Shown here one piece after another: positions 7,494 to 15,413 of a stretch of DNA of 27,585 nt. The notes under the pieces were generated by a model that was not told the origin of the DNA, did no database searches, and saw only the letters and a list, made by a program, of their open reading frames with translations. Each line of letters opens with the position of its first letter. The stretch's first letter is position 1. Source of the DNA: DASXMR01 sp036495525 (GTDB lineage Bacteria > Actinomycetota > Actinomycetes > Streptosporangiales > Streptosporangiaceae); NCBI GenBank assembly GCA_036495525.1, contig DASXMR010000015.1:1-27585 (forward strand), read 5' to 3'. The translations under genes were made by a program, and so were the position numbers.

Positions 7494-10400
7494 GTGACCA
7501 GCCGAGCCAGGCCAGGCGAGTTGCTGCGGGCGGCAGCGGCGATGCTGATGCTGGCCGCGCTGGTCGCTGGGCTGCCACTGCTGCTCTACCGGCTTGCTGG
7601 CTCGCCGGTGCCGGGCCGGGTTCCCGGCTGGCATCAGGTCGGCCAGGCGCTGCTCAGCCGGGATAGCGGTCAGCTGTTCCTTGGCGCGGTCCGGGAGGTG
7701 AGCTGGCTAGCCTGGGCCGCGTTCACCGTCGCCGTGCTGACTGAACTGCAGGCGGCTCTGCGCGGTCGGCCGGCGCCGCGACTCCGGCTCGCCGGCCTGC
7801 AGCCGCTGGCGGCCCGGCTGGTAACGCTGGCCTTGCTTACCGCGAGCGCTCCGGTGGCGGCAGTGGCCGCGATGCAGCCGGCCGCGGCGAGCGCTGCCAC
7901 CGTCCTGTCCGCGCCGTCTGTCGTGACTGCGCCGGCTGTGACCGGCCCGGCCGTGATCGCGTCGGCCGGGACAACCGCGGCTGTGACCGGTGCGGCGCTG
8001 ACGGCGCCTGGTAAGACAAACGCGGCTGCGGCCGTGGCCGGGCCGGCTCAGACAACGGCGGCCGTGGCTGCGCCAACCGTCAGCCGGCAGGCCGTGACCG
8101 CGGCGGGCATGACCGGGCCGGCCGGACCTGCTATGCCCCCCAGCGTGCGCGGGCCGGCCGGCGACACCACAGCCAGCCCGGACGCGGGCCCGGATGTCCT
8201 GCCCCCAGGCCAGGTGACGAGCATGGGCTTCTATCAGCTGGTAACCGTCCACCCGGGGGACTGCCTGTGGACGATCGCCAGGCATTACCTGAGCGCCGGC
8301 GACCGGTACCCAGAGATCGTGCGGCTCAACATCGGGCACCAGATGGGCGACGGTCAGGTCTTCACCGACCCGTCGGTGATCCTGCCGGGCTGGGTGCTGC
8401 AGCTGCCAGGGGACTCGCTGCCGGCCGCAGCCGGCCCGCCACCGCTGGTAAGGCATTCCGGCGGCGGCAGTCATGCTGCGCACCCCTCGGGCGAGCCGCG
8501 ATTCCGGCGGCCGCACCCCGCCGCGGTCAGCCCGGCCCGGCCAGCAACGGCGGGTAACAGTCCTGGTGCGCCATCCGCGTCAGGCACGCCAGGGCCAGGC
8601 CGTCTGGCGGCGTCCCGTCCGGCCGGCCAGCGGGGCCAGCGCACGGCGGAGGAGCGCGCAGCCGGCATCTCGCGGCCCGCCGTTGACCAGCAGCTCGCCA
8701 TCTTCGCCGCCGGGATGCTGGCGGGCGGGATGCTGTCTGTGCTCGGCGGCATGCGGCATCGTCAGCGACAGGCCCGCCGGCCAGGCCGGCGGATCCCCCT
8801 GCCAGCCAGCGCGCCGGTCATTGAAGCGGAACGCCGGCTGGCGGCGTACCAACCGGCGGAGCCGCCGTCGGCGCTGCGCGCAGCGCTCAGCGACCTCGGC
8901 GCCAGGCTGGCCGCTGCCGGCCAGCAGATCCCCGAGATCGCCGGATTGCGGATCCTGCCCACTGGCCTTGAACTGCTGCTCGCCAGCCCGGCGCCCGCAC
9001 CGCCGCCGCCGCCATTCACCGTGCTAGGCGGCCGCCAGGGCACCGCATGGCACCTCGCGCTGCCCGCCGACCCGCCGCCCGCCTGGCCGACGCCCGCCGA
9101 GGCAGGCGACCTGCTGCCCGGCTTGCTCACGCTGGGCCTGGATCACGAGGGCTACCTGCTGATCGACCTGGAGTACCTGCGGGTCACCACCGTCGACGGG
9201 CCGGAGGAGCTGGCCGGGCAGGTGCTCATGGCCGCCGCTGCTGAGCTGGCGACCAGTGAGCTGGCCGGCTGGTATGACCTGATCCTGGTTGGCTATGACG
9301 AGCTGCAGCACGCGGGGACGAGAGCTACCTGCTGCGGCAGCCTCGACGAGGCCCTCGACCTGCTCGCGGCGAAGGCGGTCGCGCTGCGGCGCAGCCTGGG
9401 CGACGCCGAGCTGGCCGACGTGCGCACGCTGCGCCTGGCCGACCCTGGTAATGAAGACTGGGCGCTCGCCATGCTCGTCAGCAGGCTCCCGCCCGCGCCG
9501 GAGCAACTCGCCATGCTGCTCGACCTCAGCGCCGACCCCGGCGGCATCGCAGCTCTGCTGCCCGGTGGCACGCCAGCCCCAGACGATGCCGGCCCCGCGA
9601 GCATCGAGCTCAGCACAGTCAGCGAGGCGGACGGCGCGGTCCTGGCCAGCGTCGAACAGCTGCATCTGCGAGCGTGGCCGCACCCGCTGACCGATGCCGA
9701 CTACCTGGCGCTGGCCAGCCTGTTCGAGACTGCAGCCGGCGACCAGGATGCGTCACCCGACCAGCCGCCGTACGACGGATCGCGGTGGCTCCCCGTGGTC
9801 GCAGACGCACCGGGCACCCAAGCCACGGCGCCCGCTGCCGAGCCTGCCGCTGCTGGCCAGGACGACGGGCTTCCGCCTGATGCGCTGCCAGCCGCGGATC
9901 AGTCGGCAGCCGGCATGCCCGGCGGCGAGCGGGCGGAAGCCGGGCCGACCGGTGGCTGGGCCGGTGACCTGACCGACGCCTCCACCACGGTGCTGCACCG
10001 GACCGACGAGCAGCCGCCAGCCAGCTGCCGACCCGACGAGGCATGCCTCGCCCATGATGGCGGCCAGCCAGCGGCTGACTGCCCGCCGGCGGAGGACTTC
10101 CCGGTCAGCGACCAGGCTCCGGGCCCGGCGGACGGCCAGGAGCTGCGCATCGGCGTGCTGGGCACCTTCACCGTGAACGGCAGGCCGGCGACGGTGCAGC
10201 CGGCCCAGGGCCAGCTCATCCTGTCGCTCGCGCTGAGCGGTCACGAGGGCCTGTCGAACCAGCAGCTGTGCTACCTGCTCGGCGCTGATCCCGACCACGC
10301 GAAGCCCGCTGACTCGCTGCGCCAGCTCATCGTCCGGACCCGCCGCCAGCTTGGCCGGGCGCCAGACGGCCGGGAGTGGATCGAGCACCTCGGCGGCGGG

Positions 10401-10883
10401 CAGTACGCGCTGCACCCGCTCACCCGGTTCGACTGGCACGAGTTCGACGCGCTGTCGGCCGAGGGCATCAGCCAGCGCGACGCCGGCCGGCTGCGGCAGG
10501 CGCTGCGCCTGATCCGCGGCCAGCCATTCGCCGGCTGCTATCACTGGTCCGTCGATGTGGCCCTGATCGAGACCGTGCGGGCGCAGATCACTGACGTCGC
10601 CGAGGCCCTCTCCGCCCTCGAGCTGGCCACCGGGGACTGCGCAGCCGCGGCCAGGGCAGCAAGGGCCGGCCTGGCCGCCGATGCCAGCGCCGAGCAACTG
10701 TGGCGGGCGCTGATGCGCGCCGAGCACGTGGCCGGGAACCTGGCCGGGGTGCGCGACGCGTGGCGGCGCTGCCTGGACCAGATCGCCGAGGTCGCGCCCG
10801 GTGCGGAGCCGCACCCGCAGACCGCTGTGCTCTACCGCAAGCTCACCGAGCGGGCACCTGAACTGAGTGCTCCGCTCGGCTGA
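7494..10883 (+). CDS. large membrane LysM-BTAD regulator of the Tad locus
   Basis: From GTG 7494 the protein has 1129 residues. In order: three N-terminal membrane segments (about 9-30, 63-83, 104-125), an Ala/Thr/Val/Pro-rich linker, a LysM domain at about 246-305 (YQLVTVHPGDCLWTIARHYL to VILPGWVLQLP), a further disordered stretch, a membrane segment at about 400-420 (LAIFAAGMLAGGMLSVLGGM), a mixed domain of unknown type, an acidic linker, and from residue 884 a winged-helix plus bacterial transcriptional activator domain (BTAD). The frame is open back to 6576, but that part lies over the pseudopilin and the antisense methyltransferase fragment, so 7494 is preferred; 7047 cannot be excluded. 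BTAD domains occur in SARP-type regulators. Here a DNA-binding-type fold is joined to a membrane, cell-wall-sensing arrangement, suggesting envelope-linked control of pilus genes (inference). Confidence 0.82.
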   Translation: MTSRARPGELLRAAAAMLMLAALVAGLPLLLYRLAGSPVPGRVPGWHQVGQALLSRDSGQLFLGAVREVSWLAWAAFTVAVLTELQAALRGRPAPRLRLAGLQPLAARLVTLALLTASAPVAAVAAMQPAAASAATVLSAPSVVTAPAVTGPAVIASAGTTAAVTGAALTAPGKTNAAAAVAGPAQTTAAVAAPTVSRQAVTAAGMTGPAGPAMPPSVRGPAGDTTASPDAGPDVLPPGQVTSMGFYQLVTVHPGDCLWTIARHYLSAGDRYPEIVRLNIGHQMGDGQVFTDPSVILPGWVLQLPGDSLPAAAGPPPLVRHSGGGSHAAHPSGEPRFRRPHPAAVSPARPATAGNSPGAPSASGTPGPGRLAASRPAGQRGQRTAEERAAGISRPAVDQQLAIFAAGMLAGGMLSVLGGMRHRQRQARRPGRRIPLPASAPVIEAERRLAAYQPAEPPSALRAALSDLGARLAAAGQQIPEIAGLRILPTGLELLLASPAPAPPPPPFTVLGGRQGTAWHLALPADPPPAWPTPAEAGDLLPGLLTLGLDHEGYLLIDLEYLRVTTVDGPEELAGQVLMAAAAELATSELAGWYDLILVGYDELQHAGTRATCCGSLDEALDLLAAKAVALRRSLGDAELADVRTLRLADPGNEDWALAMLVSRLPPAPEQLAMLLDLSADPGGIAALLPGGTPAPDDAGPASIELSTVSEADGAVLASVEQLHLRAWPHPLTDADYLALASLFETAAGDQDASPDQPPYDGSRWLPVVADAPGTQATAPAAEPAAAGQDDGLPPDALPAADQSAAGMPGGERAEAGPTGGWAGDLTDASTTVLHRTDEQPPASCRPDEACLAHDGGQPAADCPPAEDFPVSDQAPGPADGQELRIGVLGTFTVNGRPATVQPAQGQLILSLALSGHEGLSNQQLCYLLGADPDHAKPADSLRQLIVRTRRQLGRAPDGREWIEHLGGGQYALHPLTRFDWHEFDALSAEGISQRDAGRLRQALRLIRGQPFAGCYHWSVDVALIETVRAQITDVAEALSALELATGDCAAAARAARAGLAADASAEQLWRALMRAEHVAGNLAGVRDAWRRCLDQIAEVAPGAEPHPQTAVLYRKLTERAPELSAPLG

Positions 10884-10906
10884 CCTGCCCGCTCCGGCGT
10901 CGGCCG

Positions 10907-10924
10907 CCAGGCGATTTGGCCTGG
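10907..10924 (+). terminator. weak hairpin after the Tad operon
   Basis: CCAGGC and GCCTGG form a perfect 6-bp stem around a 6-nt loop, 24 nt after the regulator stop. There is no T tract. It could end the Tad operon, but the stem is short for an actinobacterial terminator. Confidence 0.3.
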
Positions 10925-10965
10925 GGGACTGCCGGTGATCCCTGCGCAGGTGAAACCATCAACGG

Positions 10966-13416
10966 GTGACGTCGCCTGAACCGGAGCCGCAGCCCGGAGC
11001 CATTCCGGCTGGGGCACGCCCGGCAACCGGGACGGCGGCCCTGCAGATCGACGACCAGTACGCCGCGCGTGTCCGCATCCCAGCCGACCGGCTCCGCTGC
11101 GTCCTGGCCTGCATCGAGATCGTGCTGCTGGTCGGCCTCGTGCTGCTGGCGACCGAGACGACCCAGGGCGTCGAGCTGGTCGCCGTCGGCACCAGTCACT
11201 TCCTGCCGAAGGTGCTGCGACCGGTGGTCAGCTTCGCCGCGCCGGTGGCCCTGCTCATCCTCCCGGTCGCGCTGGCCGGGCGGCAGCTGTACCGCCGGCA
11301 GTACAGGCGCCTCACCGAGGCCGTGCTGACGGGCGGGATCACCGTCGGCGCAGTCGCGCTGGCCAACTTCGTGCTGCGCCAGCAATTCGCCGCGCACCTG
11401 TACCACGCGCTGACCGTCCGGCCGGCGCCGGGCATTCACCCGCAGCGCACCGCCCTCGACGGGCTGCTGGCCGGGCTGACGGCGTACATCACGGTGATCG
11501 GGCTGGCCGGGCGGCCCCGCTGGCGCGGCGCGTTCTGGCTGGCCATCGGCTTCTATGCGGTGGTCGAGATCGCGGACTCGCGCACGACCGTGCTGTCGCT
11601 GCTGATCACGCTGGCGCTTGGCGCGGCGATTGGCTACGGCTACCGGTACGCCGTCGGCGCGGCCTCGGAGCGGCCGACGGCGGCCGAGATCGCCTCAGCG
11701 CTGAGCAAGGTCGTCGCGCCGGTGACGGCGATCAGCCGGATCTGGGACACCCGCAGCGAGACCCGCCGCTACGCCGCGACGACGAACGACGGCGCCCAGC
11801 TGGAAGTCACCGTCTTCGACCGGGATCAGCAGGCGGCCGATGCGTTCTACCGGCTGTACCGGCGGCTGCGGCTGCGCGCCCAGGTCTCCCGTAGCGCGCC
11901 GCTGACTGTCGAGCGCGCGGTGGAGCGCCGCGCGCTGCTGACCTACGCGACCGAGGACGCGGGGGTGTGCACGCCGCGGCTGCGCACCGTGCTCAGGGTT
12001 GGGTCCGAGGCCGCGGTACTGGCCAACGAGCGCGTGCCTGGCGTGACGCTGGCCGAGCTGGCGTCCGGCGTGTCGGATGCGCAGCTGCGCAAGGTGTGGG
12101 CCACAGTACTGACCCTGCACGCCCGCCGGGTGACGCACCGGGCGCTGACCGCCGACCGGATCATGTTCAGCGGCAATGGTCGCGGGCGCGGCGCGGTGGT
12201 CCTGCTCGACCCGGGCAACGGCGACGTGGCGGCGACTGACCTGCAGCTGCGGCTGGACCTCGCCCAGCTCGTCGCCGAAACGGCGCTGCTGGTCGGCGCC
12301 GAGCGCGCGGCCGGGCTCGCGCTTGCTCAGGTGGGCCGCGGCGAAGTCGAGCGCATCGTCCCGCTGCTGCAGCCAGTAGTGCTGCACCGCAGCACCAGGG
12401 TTGCCCTGAGGCGGCAGAAGGAAGTGCTGCCCGCGCTGCGCAAGCGGCTGCAAGCCACCGTGCCGGAAGGCGACGTGGACCAGGTTCAGCTGGAGCGCTT
12501 CCGGCTGCGCACGGTCGTCACGCTGGTGGCCGGCCTAGTCGCCGCTTACGTGGTGATCGGGGAGTTCACCAGGGTCAACCCGGTATCGATCCTGAAGCAC
12601 GCCGACTGGCGCTGGACGCTCGTCGCGCTGCTGCTGTCCGCGGTTACCTACCTGGGCGCCGCCTGGCAGCTGTCCGGGTTCGTGATCGAGCGGCTGAGCC
12701 TCCTGCGCACCGTCCTGGCGCAGCTGGCGGGCTCGTTCGTCACCCTGGTCACTCCGGCGGCGGTGGGCGGCGTCGCTATCAATGTCCGTTTCCTGCGCAA
12801 GGCAGGGGTCGCGCCGGCGAACGCGGCCGCCAGCATCGGCGTCTCGCAGCTGATCGCGTTCGGCCTGCACCTGCTCCTGCTGGTCGTCTTCGCGACCGTC
12901 ACCGGCGCTTCGCAGGCGAGCTCGCTGCACCCGCCGACCTGGCTGTATATCGGCCTGGCTGTGCTGGCCGGCGGCGTGCTCGTGCTGGTCGCCTTCCCGG
13001 CAGGCCGCAGGCTGATCCGCTCCAGGCTGGCGCCGACGCTGAGCCAGGTCATCCCCCGGCTGCTGGACGTCGCGCAGAGCCCGGCGAAGCTGGCCGAGGG
13101 TATCGGCGGGGCGCTGCTGCTGGACGGCGGGTACATCCTGTGCCTGGCTGCCAGCGTGCACGCGCTGGGCGGCTCGGTGCCGCTGACCAGCATCGCCGTG
13201 GTGTACCTGACCGGCAGCGCGATCGGCTCGGTGGTGCCGACTCCCGGCGGGATCGGCGCGGTGGAGATCGCGCTGTCCGGCGGGCTCACGGCGGCCGGGC
13301 TGGCCGGCGGCACGGCGCTGAGCTCGGTGCTGCTCTTCCGGCTGCTGAGTTTCTGGCTGCCAGTCCCGGTCGGCTGGGCGGCCATGAGCTTCCTGCAGCG
13401 CAGCGGAGCGCTCTAG
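10966..13416 (+). CDS. flippase-like (LPG-synthase TM family) membrane protein with internal kinase-like domain
   Basis: The 816-residue protein has three parts. Residues 40-235 contain about six membrane helices. Residues 255-480 look like a protein-kinase or APH fold: AVLANERVPGVTLAEL is a lobe-linker-like region, HRALTADRIM (His391-Arg392-Ala393) sits where HRDLxxxNI is expected, and LLDPGNGD (Asp415-Pro-Gly) where DFG is expected. The HRD Asp is Ala, so phosphotransfer is doubtful. Residues from about 512 to the end carry the lysylphosphatidylglycerol-synthase-type transmembrane (UPF0104) domain, with GSFVTLVTPAAVGGVAINVRFLRKAGV and GSVVPTPGGIGAVEIALSGGL as the signature loops. Such domains are proposed lipid or glycan-lipid flippases; the substrate here is unknown. 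GTG 10966 is the only sensible start in the frame. Confidence 0.82.
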   Translation: MTSPEPEPQPGAIPAGARPATGTAALQIDDQYAARVRIPADRLRCVLACIEIVLLVGLVLLATETTQGVELVAVGTSHFLPKVLRPVVSFAAPVALLILPVALAGRQLYRRQYRRLTEAVLTGGITVGAVALANFVLRQQFAAHLYHALTVRPAPGIHPQRTALDGLLAGLTAYITVIGLAGRPRWRGAFWLAIGFYAVVEIADSRTTVLSLLITLALGAAIGYGYRYAVGAASERPTAAEIASALSKVVAPVTAISRIWDTRSETRRYAATTNDGAQLEVTVFDRDQQAADAFYRLYRRLRLRAQVSRSAPLTVERAVERRALLTYATEDAGVCTPRLRTVLRVGSEAAVLANERVPGVTLAELASGVSDAQLRKVWATVLTLHARRVTHRALTADRIMFSGNGRGRGAVVLLDPGNGDVAATDLQLRLDLAQLVAETALLVGAERAAGLALAQVGRGEVERIVPLLQPVVLHRSTRVALRRQKEVLPALRKRLQATVPEGDVDQVQLERFRLRTVVTLVAGLVAAYVVIGEFTRVNPVSILKHADWRWTLVALLLSAVTYLGAAWQLSGFVIERLSLLRTVLAQLAGSFVTLVTPAAVGGVAINVRFLRKAGVAPANAAASIGVSQLIAFGLHLLLLVVFATVTGASQASSLHPPTWLYIGLAVLAGGVLVLVAFPAGRRLIRSRLAPTLSQVIPRLLDVAQSPAKLAEGIGGALLLDGGYILCLAASVHALGGSVPLTSIAVVYLTGSAIGSVVPTPGGIGAVEIALSGGLTAAGLAGGTALSSVLLFRLLSFWLPVPVGWAAMSFLQRSGAL

Positions 13417-13460
13417 CCGAGAACCCCGTGCGATGCTCAGCCGGCCCGTCACCGCGCAGT

Positions 13461-14261
13461 TCAGGCGAGCCTGGCCACCGCCAGGGCCGCCGCGAACAGC
13501 ACCACGCTCCACGACAGCGCGCGCAGCGCCTGCTCAAGCGGCGCCAGCAGTTGCCGGTTGTCGAGCACGGTCACCTGGCCGTCAGCGAGCGTGACGCTCC
13601 CCTCGATCCGCACGGCGCGGCGCCGCAGCGTCCTGGCTGGCGTGCTCAGGCTCCGCTGCGCGGCCGACAGCCCGAGGGCGGCAGCCGCGGCGATGACCGG
13701 CGCCAGCGCGAGCCGGCCGGTCTGCGCCACGTACCCGGTCAGCACCGGGAACGCGCCCCAGGCGGCGGCGAACCCGAGGTCGGTGTGCACGACGCCGCCG
13801 AACAGCTCGGCGTTGTACGCGATCACCAGGAGCGGCCCCGCGATCATGAAGGGCAGCAGCGCCCAGCCGGTCTTCGCGACCCCGGCGGCGCCGAGGACCA
13901 CGGCGCCGGTCAGCCCGGCCGCCACGGCCATCACCAGCGCGGTGGCGGGAATCTCGGTGCGCAGCGGACGGCCGTTCAGCTCGTCGAGCGCGTGCGCCGC
14001 CACCCCCACCGCGAGGAAAAACGCCAGCACGGAGGCGATCAGCCAGGACAGCCGCACCGTGGGCGCAAGTGACGCGCCGATCACCACGTAGGACAGGTGC
14101 CAGGCGGTGTACGGCGGGTGCAGTAGCGTCCACCAGTCGCGCCACGGGCCGGGCCGGGCTGCGTAGTAGGCCGGCCGCGGCGCGGCGATCGCGGCAGCCT
14201 CAGCCTGGTCGTGCACCGGGACGGCCGGCTCGGGCGTGCCGTCGGCGGGGCTGTCAGCCAC
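13461..14261 (-). CDS. UbiA-like prenyltransferase-family membrane protein
   Basis: The 266-residue protein has about seven hydrophobic segments and an N-terminal soluble stretch of 50 residues. AAHALDELNGRPLRTEIP (Asp93, Glu94) corresponds to the first acidic motif of UbiA-type prenyltransferases, though with fewer acidic residues than the NDxxD consensus. PLLVIAYNAELFGGVVHTDLGFAAAWGAFPVLTGY resembles the second UbiA signature region. GTG start overlaps the stop of the upstream methyltransferase gene by 8 nt, so the two are co-transcribed. Together they suggest prenylation and methylation of a quinone-like or isoprenoid compound, but the degenerate first motif leaves catalysis open. It is convergent with the flippase-like gene. 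Confidence 0.55.
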   Translation of the reverse strand: MADSPADGTPEPAVPVHDQAEAAAIAAPRPAYYAARPGPWRDWWTLLHPPYTAWHLSYVVIGASLAPTVRLSWLIASVLAFFLAVGVAAHALDELNGRPLRTEIPATALVMAVAAGLTGAVVLGAAGVAKTGWALLPFMIAGPLLVIAYNAELFGGVVHTDLGFAAAWGAFPVLTGYVAQTGRLALAPVIAAAAALGLSAAQRSLSTPARTLRRRAVRIEGSVTLADGQVTVLDNRQLLAPLEQALRALSWSVVLFAAALAVARLA

Positions 14262-14988
14262 CTGCGCGGGTTCCCCACATCACCAGGCCGCCGCCCAGGC
14301 TCATCACCCGGTAACCCACGTTCTCGAAGCCGGCCTCGCGCCAGGCCTCGACCGTCCAGTCGACCGGATAGCGTCGGTAGTGGCCGGTGATATTGGGGCC
14401 GAGGAACCTGCCCACCCCGTACCAGTGCGTCCCGCCGGTCACCAGGCCTCCGGCCGGCAGCGCCAGCCTGGTGTACAGCCACCACCAGAATCGCCAGAAC
14501 CGGGACGGCGGCAGCAGGAACTCCAGGCTCGCAACCCGGCCGCCCGGCCGCACCACCCTGGCCAGCTCGGCGAGCGTGGCCTGCGGGTCGCTCACGTAGC
14601 GCAGCAGGTATGTGAAGGTCATCGCGTCGAATGCGGCGTCCGGAAAGGGCAGCCGCTCGGCATTCCCCGCGACGAGCGCGATCCGGTCGCCGTTACCCGC
14701 TGCCGCGACGTTCTGCTTGCCCTGCCGCAGCATCTGCTCAGTCAGGTCGACGCCGACGATCCTCGCGCCGGTCCGGTCCGCGAGCTGGAGCGCGACTCCG
14801 GCGGTGCCGGAGGCCACGTCCAGAATCGACTTACCGGGATCGTCGGCCACCTGGTCCACCATGGCGCGCCGCCAGCGGCCGTTCTGGCCGAAGGACAGCA
14901 GCTCTGCCAGCCGGTCGTAACGCTGCGGCAGCGGAGTGAACAAGCGCTGGGCAAAGCGGGTTCGCTCGGCAGCAGCAGGCAGCGGCAC
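14254..14988 (-). CDS. UbiE/MenG-like class I SAM methyltransferase
   Basis: The 244-residue protein has N-terminal FTPLPQRYDRLAELLSFGQNGRWRRAMVDQV, typical of UbiE/COQ5 relatives, SAM motif I ILDVASGTAGVAL (about residues 55-67), motif II around VGVDLTEQML, LPFPDAAFDAMTFTYLLRYV (motif post II) and ARVVRPGGRVASLEF (motif III). Length matches the family. The start GTG at 14988 is supported by GAGGAG 6 nt upstream. UbiE-type enzymes methylate demethylmenaquinone, but many paralogues act on other small molecules. The overlap with a UbiA-like gene suggests quinone or isoprenoid chemistry. It is not certain that this is the housekeeping menaquinone methyltransferase. Confidence 0.8.
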   Translation of the reverse strand: MPLPAAAERTRFAQRLFTPLPQRYDRLAELLSFGQNGRWRRAMVDQVADDPGKSILDVASGTAGVALQLADRTGARIVGVDLTEQMLRQGKQNVAAAGNGDRIALVAGNAERLPFPDAAFDAMTFTYLLRYVSDPQATLAELARVVRPGGRVASLEFLLPPSRFWRFWWWLYTRLALPAGGLVTGGTHWYGVGRFLGPNITGHYRRYPVDWTVEAWREAGFENVGYRVMSLGGGLVMWGTRAGG

Positions 14989-15266
14989 GTGGCTCTCCTC
15001 AGGGCTGTCAGGATTTCACGGTACGCCCCGGCGGCACCGGAAGCGAAAGGGCACGGCCGGGCAGCCATTCGCCGCAGCCGTCCCCGTCCGACGCGCTCAG
15101 CCACGGCGGACGGGGGCAGCCAGCGGGCCAGATTCGGCCTCCGGCGGGATCGCGGCCGGAACGTGCGCGTCTTATCCGGCAGAGCCGCGGAACGGCCGGC
15201 CGGTCGCCCTCATCCGGTATGCCCGGTAAGGATGAGGAACGAGAGGCGTGTATGGATGGTTCAGTC

Positions 15267-15287
15267 CATGGCAAGTTACATGCCATG
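15267..15287. promoter_or_regulatory. 7-7-7 inverted repeat, possible operator
   Basis: CATGGCA at 15267-15273 and TGCCATG at 15281-15287 form perfect 7-bp arms around a 7-nt spacer. It lies in a low-GC island (about 15250-15335) between the divergent methyltransferase and peptidase genes, about 50 nt upstream of a candidate promoter. The rest of 14989-15266 shows no gene. The binding protein is unknown. Confidence 0.35.
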
Positions 15288-15315
15288 TCTTTACTATGTC
15301 CGGATTTAACGTTGA

Positions 15316-15344
15316 CCAACGGCCGATATACGTTCGCGGCGAAT
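15316..15344 (+). promoter_or_regulatory. SigK-like promoter of the G1 peptidase gene (candidate)
   Basis: CCAACG (15316-15321), a 17-nt spacer, and GCGAAT (15339-15344, continuing CG). This matches the pattern of the sigK divergent promoters in this window (CCAAGC, 16-17 nt, ACGAAT) and the mycobacterial SigK consensus as I recall it (CCATCC, 16-17 nt, CCGAATCG). Transcription would start near 15352, giving a leader of about 60 nt before the ATG at 15414. Confidence 0.35.
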
Positions 15345-15413
15345 CGCAGTCCGATCCGGTGATATCCGCCCTGTCAGGCGCACCGGACCCCCGCTACGGA
15401 CGAAGGAGCCCGT

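Noticed and set aside
15248..15413. N-terminal extension of the peptidase frame to GTG 15248
   Set aside because: The DNA is low in GC with poor third-position bias and contains a palindrome and a candidate promoter; the encoded residues do not look like a signal peptide.
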